Positions 5,577-8,384 of a stretch of 8,384 bases of DNA are shown here, one piece after another. A program made the translations under genes and the position numbers. Numbering within the stretch: the stretch's first letter is position 1; the number at the start of each line of letters is the position of its first letter. Source of the DNA: JBOFMT01 sp051658525 (GTDB lineage: Bacteria > Bacillota_I > Bacilli_A > Erysipelotrichales > Erysipelotrichaceae); assembly GCA_051658525.1 (NCBI GenBank), contig JBOFMT010000082.1:1-8384 (forward strand), given 5' to 3'. Under the pieces are notes generated by a model that was not told the DNA's origin, did no database searches, and saw only the letters and a list, made by a program, of their open reading frames with translations.

Positions 5577-5690
5577 AGATAAGTGGCTATAAGAGTGAAA
5601 AAACAAAGAGAACAAGGCAAGAAATGTAACAGAAAAATAAATACAAAATGAAAAGGAATGCATTTTTTTGAAATATTTAATGAAAAATAC
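5577..5690. other. Divergent intergenic spacer with no recognisable feature
   Basis: This is AT-rich DNA between the minus-strand DUF4234 promoter and the plus-strand T-box promoter. I see only a short AATGCATT palindrome and A/T runs. There is no convincing ORF, operator or terminator. Confidence 0.5.
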
Positions 5691-5718
5691 TTGCAATATT
5701 ATTTGAAACAAGTATAAT
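5691..5718 (+). promoter_or_regulatory. Promoter of the T-box amino acid transport operon
   Basis: TTGCAA (5691-5696) and TATAAT (5713-5718) are separated by 16 bp. Transcription is expected near 5725, just before the T-box leader. Confidence 0.7.
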
Positions 5719-5724
5719 GGTAAT

Positions 5725-5958
5725 CAATACAGTGAACAAGAGTAGTACACGGTGGAGTATCTGATAGAGAGTTGCTGGTTGGTGGAAAGCAATAGAGAAG
5801 AAGCTGTCGAACGTGCTTGGGAGTAGGTCTGGCGATCCTTAGGGGGAGTCAAATCCGTAAACTTGCGTTAAAAGTAGAGAGTCGAAGAGAAATTCTTTTC
5901 GGAATTTAGGTGGTACCGCGTAATCTATACGTCCTTGCATAAGCAAGGACGTTTTTTT
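5725..5958 (+). promoter_or_regulatory. T-box riboswitch, probable arginine (CGU) specifier
   Basis: This is a complete T-box leader. Stem I has an AGTA element (5741-5744), a GAGAG bulge region (5767-5771), and a distal hairpin TTGCT/AGCAA with a GGTTGGTG loop. The lower Stem I helix pairs CAAG (5737-5740) with CTTG (5816-5819), and the upper one pairs ACGGT with GCTGT. This leaves an internal loop AGTAGTAC opposite CGAACGTG. GAA (5809-5811) then precedes the specifier CGT (5812-5814) and a purine, the usual order. The T-box motif AGGTGGTACCGCG is at 5908-5920. Its TGGT would pair with an ACCA tRNA end. The terminator follows (stem 5929-5938/5943-5952). Uncharged tRNA, probably tRNA-Arg, should favour read-through into the transporter genes. 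The specifier assignment is my inference from the fold. Confidence 0.93.
5929..5958 (+). terminator. Regulated terminator of the T-box leader
   Basis: A perfect 10-bp stem (ACGTCCTTGC / GCAAGGACGT) with the loop ATAA is followed by seven T. Its 5' arm includes the CGTCC that normally takes part in the competing antiterminator. It lies 24 bases before the first transporter start codon. Confidence 0.92.
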
Positions 5959-5981
5959 GTACTAGAAGATGGAGGAAGTAT

Positions 5982-6656
5982 ATGGAAATAGCTGGTTTTT
6001 TTGCAAATTTAGATTTTGGAGCGATTGCAAATCGTATCCCTTGGATCCTTGAGGGATTGCGCTTTACGATTTCGTTGAGTTTAATCGCTGCAGTATTAGG
6101 AAGTATCATTGGACTTGTAAGTGTTCTATTGAACCGAAAGAAAAATATCGTCTCGATGTTGGTCAATGCGTATATTGATGTGTTTCGAGGAACTCCAGTC
6201 TACTTCCAATTGGCATTCTTTCACTTTGGATTGCCACAAGTTACGGGTATTGTCTTACAACCCTTTACTACAGCAGTGATTGTTTTTGCCCTCAATTCAG
6301 GAGCCTATTTGGCTGAAATCATACGCTCTGGTGTGGAACAAGTAAATCTTGGTCAAATTGAGGCGGCGAAAGCTTTGGGTGTGAGTAATAAGGATATTAT
6401 GAAAGATATCATCATTCCACAAGCGGTACGTAATGTATTACCGGCACTCGTAAATGAGTTTATTACACTTACGAAAGAAACTTCGGTTGTTTCAAGTATT
6501 GGGATCGCGGATATGATGCGACGCTTCAATATTGTAAGTGGTAGTACCTATCTCTTCTTTGAACCGTTGTTGGTTGTTGGGATTGCGTATTATTGTTTGA
6601 ATAAGTTATTGAGCTTTGGTGGAAAAGCATTGGAGGCAAAGTTGAAATATGATTAA
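5982..6656 (+). CDS. Polar amino acid ABC transporter permease (HisM/ArtQ family)
   Basis: This 224-aa inner-membrane permease belongs to the His/Glu/Gln/Arg/opine uptake family. The N-terminal segment with IPWILEGLRFTISLSLIAA (19-37) is the classic start of these proteins. DVFRGTPV (66-73) follows. The cytoplasmic EAA loop EAAKALGVSNKDIM (127-140) contacts the ATPase. About five transmembrane segments are likely, as in the family, and the subunit probably forms a homodimer because only one permease gene is present. GGAGG (5971-5975) lies six bases before the ATG. It is the first gene behind the T-box, ahead of the ATPase and binding protein. The family alone does not fix the substrate, but the leader suggests arginine. 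Confidence 0.94.
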   Translation: MEIAGFFANLDFGAIANRIPWILEGLRFTISLSLIAAVLGSIIGLVSVLLNRKKNIVSMLVNAYIDVFRGTPVYFQLAFFHFGLPQVTGIVLQPFTTAVIVFALNSGAYLAEIIRSGVEQVNLGQIEAAKALGVSNKDIMKDIIIPQAVRNVLPALVNEFITLTKETSVVSSIGIADMMRRFNIVSGSTYLFFEPLLVVGIAYYCLNKLLSFGGKALEAKLKYD

Positions 6657-7374
6657 AGTAGAAGCACTAGTAAAAAATTATGGTCCAGAAATAAAGGTTT
6701 TAAAAGGGATTAACTTCGTCTTTGAAGATGGAAAAACCTACGCAATTATTGGATCAAGTGGTGGAGGGAAATCTACTTTTATCCGCTGTTTGAATTTGTT
6801 AGAAGTTCCAACAGCTGGAACGATTACTTTTAATGGGGTAGAAATTTCAGAAAAGAGTAGTGAATTAGCAAAGTATCGAGAAAAAGTAGGAATGGTATTT
6901 CAAAACTTTAATTTATTTGAGCATATGCGTGTTTTGGAAAATATTACGTATGCATTAAAGAAGGTTAAAAAAATTGACAAAGCTAGTGCAAATCAAAAAG
7001 CACAAGCGTTGTTAACACAAGTGGGATTGAGCCATCGAGAACAAGCTTATCCGCATAATCTCTCTGGTGGAGAAAAACAAAGGGTAGCCATTGCAAGAGC
7101 ATTAGCAATGGAACCGGAGGTCTTGTTGTTTGATGAACCGACAAGTGCACTGGATCCTGAAATGACAACCGAGGTATTGAAGGTGTTAAAAGACCTAAAT
7201 CATACAGGTATGACGATGATTGTTGTAACGCATGAAATGAATTTCGCAAAGGAAGTAGCCGATTATATTGTTTATATGGATGGTGGAGAAATTGTCGAAT
7301 GTACACCAGCCGATGTATTTTTTGAAAAACCGCAGACAGAACGCGCACAGGCGTTTATCCAAAACATGTTATAG
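6649..7374 (+). CDS. Polar amino acid ABC transporter ATP-binding protein (HisP/ArtP/GlnQ type)
   Basis: This 241-aa cytoplasmic ATPase energises uptake by the adjacent permease. Walker A is GSSGGGKST (35-43), with Gly where GSSGSGKST is usual; the GxxGxGKST consensus is kept. The Q-loop is at Q85 in MVFQNFNLF, the signature is LSGGEKQR (138-145), Walker B is VLLFDEP (158-164), the D-loop is SALD (166-169), and the H-loop is H195 in VVTHEM. The length is normal for GlnQ-type ATPases. The start overlaps the permease stop by eight bases, indicating translational coupling. GGAGG at 6632-6636 is 12 bases upstream, rather far, so re-initiation may matter. Confidence 0.95.
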   Translation: MIKVEALVKNYGPEIKVLKGINFVFEDGKTYAIIGSSGGGKSTFIRCLNLLEVPTAGTITFNGVEISEKSSELAKYREKVGMVFQNFNLFEHMRVLENITYALKKVKKIDKASANQKAQALLTQVGLSHREQAYPHNLSGGEKQRVAIARALAMEPEVLLFDEPTSALDPEMTTEVLKVLKDLNHTGMTMIVVTHEMNFAKEVADYIVYMDGGEIVECTPADVFFEKPQTERAQAFIQNML

Positions 7375-7386
7375 GAGGAAAAAAAC

Positions 7387-8145
7387 ATGAAAAAATTAAT
7401 GGGAGTTGTAGTGAGTTTAGTTTTACTAGCAGGATGTTCAACAGGTGGAAGTGAAGAAAAAACAATCAAGGTTCTTACTAGTTCAGGATATGATCCTTAT
7501 GAGATTGTTGATGAGAATGGAAATTTAACAGGATTTGATATTGAATTGGCTGAAGCGATTGCGAAAAACTTAGGTTATACCATCGAATGGACAGATATGG
7601 ATTTTAACGGTATTATCGGTGCTCTTCAAGTAGGTCAAGGTGACCTTGCGATTGCGGGAATTTCACCGGATTCAGAACGTGCTAAAGTGGTTGATTTCTC
7701 AGATATCTACTATGCAGGGGATGAAGAAACAACAAACTATGTACTATATAAAGCGGATAGTAGTATTTCGGGAATGGATGATTTGGATGGGAAAATTGCT
7801 GGTGTTCAAATTGGAACGATTCAAGAAGCTGCAATCAATGAAATTAAAGCTGATTTAAATTTAACTACAGATCCTCGTGCTAGTATTGTGGAAATGGTGC
7901 AAGAAATTAAAGTAGGGCGTATTGATTTTGTTGTTGTGGAAAAAGCGGTAGCAGATGAATTTATTAAAACGAATTCAGAATTAGCAACGTTCAAACTAGA
8001 AGGGGAATTTGAAAATTCAACAGGTAATGCGATTGCCTTTCCAAAAGGTAGTGAGTTAGTTACAAAGTTTGATGAGCAAATTGCTGCGATGCAAGCAGAC
8101 GGTAGTCTAGATACCTTGATCACTAAGTGGTTTACTGCTGAATAA
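7387..8145 (+). CDS. Extracellular amino acid-binding lipoprotein (SBP_bac_3)
   Basis: This 252-aa family 3 solute-binding protein delivers a polar amino acid to the permease. A short lipoprotein signal peptide ends in the lipobox L-A-G-C, so Cys17 should be lipidated and the protein anchored to the outer face of the membrane. The mature domain begins with the typical strand and G-F-D-I-E-L-A-E-A-I helix. QVGQGDLAIAGISPDSERAKVVDFSDIYY, split here for reading as QVGQGDLAIAGIS and PDSERAKVVDFSDIYY, is the family ligand-site and hinge region. The second lobe includes LDGKIAGVQIGTIQE. Length is normal. AGGAGG (7373-7378) overlaps the ATPase stop and lies eight bases upstream of the ATG. Arginine specificity is inferred only from the T-box. 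Confidence 0.95.
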   Translation: MKKLMGVVVSLVLLAGCSTGGSEEKTIKVLTSSGYDPYEIVDENGNLTGFDIELAEAIAKNLGYTIEWTDMDFNGIIGALQVGQGDLAIAGISPDSERAKVVDFSDIYYAGDEETTNYVLYKADSSISGMDDLDGKIAGVQIGTIQEAAINEIKADLNLTTDPRASIVEMVQEIKVGRIDFVVVEKAVADEFIKTNSELATFKLEGEFENSTGNAIAFPKGSELVTKFDEQIAAMQADGSLDTLITKWFTAE

Positions 8146-8150
8146 AGATG

Positions 8151-8180
8151 AGAAAGTGCTTGTTTACCAAGCACTTTCTT
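8151..8180 (+). terminator. Terminator of the amino acid transport operon
   Basis: A perfect 12-bp stem (8151-8162 with 8168-8179) with a 5-base loop starts five bases after the binding-protein stop. The T residues lie partly in the stem and continue as TTAGCTTTT. Confidence 0.82.
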
Positions 8181-8234
8181 TAGCTTTTGCCTATATAATA
8201 TATATACGATGTGAAAAACAGGATCAAACTTTAT

Positions 8235-8317
8235 TATAATAGTAAAATGAGCCACTGAGAGCCGTTGCTAAGGTGAAAAATACGTGCAAAAATACTGAAA
8301 AAAAAGCGTTTTTTTTT
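8235..8317 (+). promoter_or_regulatory. T-box Stem I-like fragment ending in an A8/T9 hairpin
   Basis: TATAAT (8235-8240) is followed by GAGAG (8256-8260) and GCTAAGGTGAAAA (8265-8277). This resembles the GAGAG plus GGTTGGTGGAAA distal part of the T-box at 5767-5788. The flanks GCCGT and ACGTGC could pair with one bulge. A stretch of eight A, GCG and nine T (8298-8317) follows and could act as a weak terminator. No T-box motif GGTGG-N-ACCGCG is present before the window ends. It may be a degenerate leader, another kind of RNA, or chance. Confidence 0.25.
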
Positions 8318-8318
8318 G

Positions 8319-8347
8319 TTGACTTGTTGGGCTAGAATTGGTATTAT
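8319..8347 (+). promoter_or_regulatory. Strong promoter reading out of the window
   Basis: TTGACT (8319-8324) and TATTAT (8342-8347) are separated by 17 bp. The A8-GCG-T9 tract just upstream could serve as a curved or UP-like element. Transcription is expected near 8354, so the gene it drives lies beyond 8384. The final 30 bases show only a short CGCT/AGCG pairing. Confidence 0.7.
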
Positions 8348-8384
8348 ATACAAGCGCTAAGGAAACAAAGCGTAACCGTTGTTC

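Noticed and set aside
5520..5711. 64-residue N-terminal extension of the DUF4234 protein
   Set aside because: It crosses the gene's own promoter and the opposing T-box promoter. The ATG at 5519 has a good ribosome binding site and begins right at the family domain.
7821..8255. 144-aa minus-strand ORF across the binding-protein gene
   Set aside because: It is a shadow of the binding-protein gene, runs through its terminator, and shows no family features.
3..8373. Similarity of the two window ends (TATATAC, CTAA and ACAAAGCGT in the same order at 3-24 and 8345-8373)
   Set aside because: The spacing differs (6 versus 13 bases), and shared 9-mers are expected by chance in AT-rich DNA of this length. 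It is not enough to claim a repeat.

Overview
The window looks like a chromosomal segment of a low-GC Bacillota (Firmicutes) bacterium. The evidence is AT-rich intergenic DNA, AGGAGG-type ribosome binding sites, a DarA cyclic-di-AMP receptor, a UvrX/YqjW-type polymerase paired with a YolD-like protein, and a T-box riboswitch. TGA is used as a stop, so the code is not the mycoplasma one. An Erysipelotrichia-like or related lineage is my guess, not something the sequence proves. I see no insertion sequence, phage gene, CRISPR array, tRNA or rRNA.

Layout. 1-100 is the tail of an unseen upstream unit, ending in a terminator. 101-634 holds two adjacent inverted repeats, a promoter and darA. 635-1195 has no protein gene of ordinary size. 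Its minus strand carries what looks like a complete transcription unit: promoter, 10-codon ORF with a strong ribosome binding site, several nested hairpins and an intrinsic terminator. I read this as an unrecognised ~370-nt RNA, possibly dual-function. 1196-2840 is a two-gene operon: a Gfo/Idh/MocA oxidoreductase and a cyclase (kynurenine-formamidase-like) metal hydrolase. 2982-4519 is a Y-family polymerase translationally coupled to a YolD-like protein. 4560-5519 is a minus-strand pair: a DUF4234 membrane protein followed by a YfcE-type phosphodiesterase. 5691-8180 is a complete polar amino acid ABC uptake operon (permease, ATPase, lipoprotein binding protein) behind a full T-box leader. 8181-8384 has no gene, but holds a T-box-like fragment and a strong promoter that fires out of the window.

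How the parts work together. The best-defined circuit is the T-box operon. The internal loop of Stem I reads GAA-CGT-G, so the specifier is most likely CGU (arginine), which predicts that the transporter is induced when arginyl-tRNA charging falls. DarA is a stand-alone PII-like c-di-AMP sensor. The polymerase/YolD pair resembles the B. subtilis yqjW-yqjX and uvrX-yolD arrangements linked to translesion synthesis. The least explained element is the minus-strand RNA at 676-1045. Its promoter shares an 11-bp -10 region with the divergent oxidoreductase promoter.
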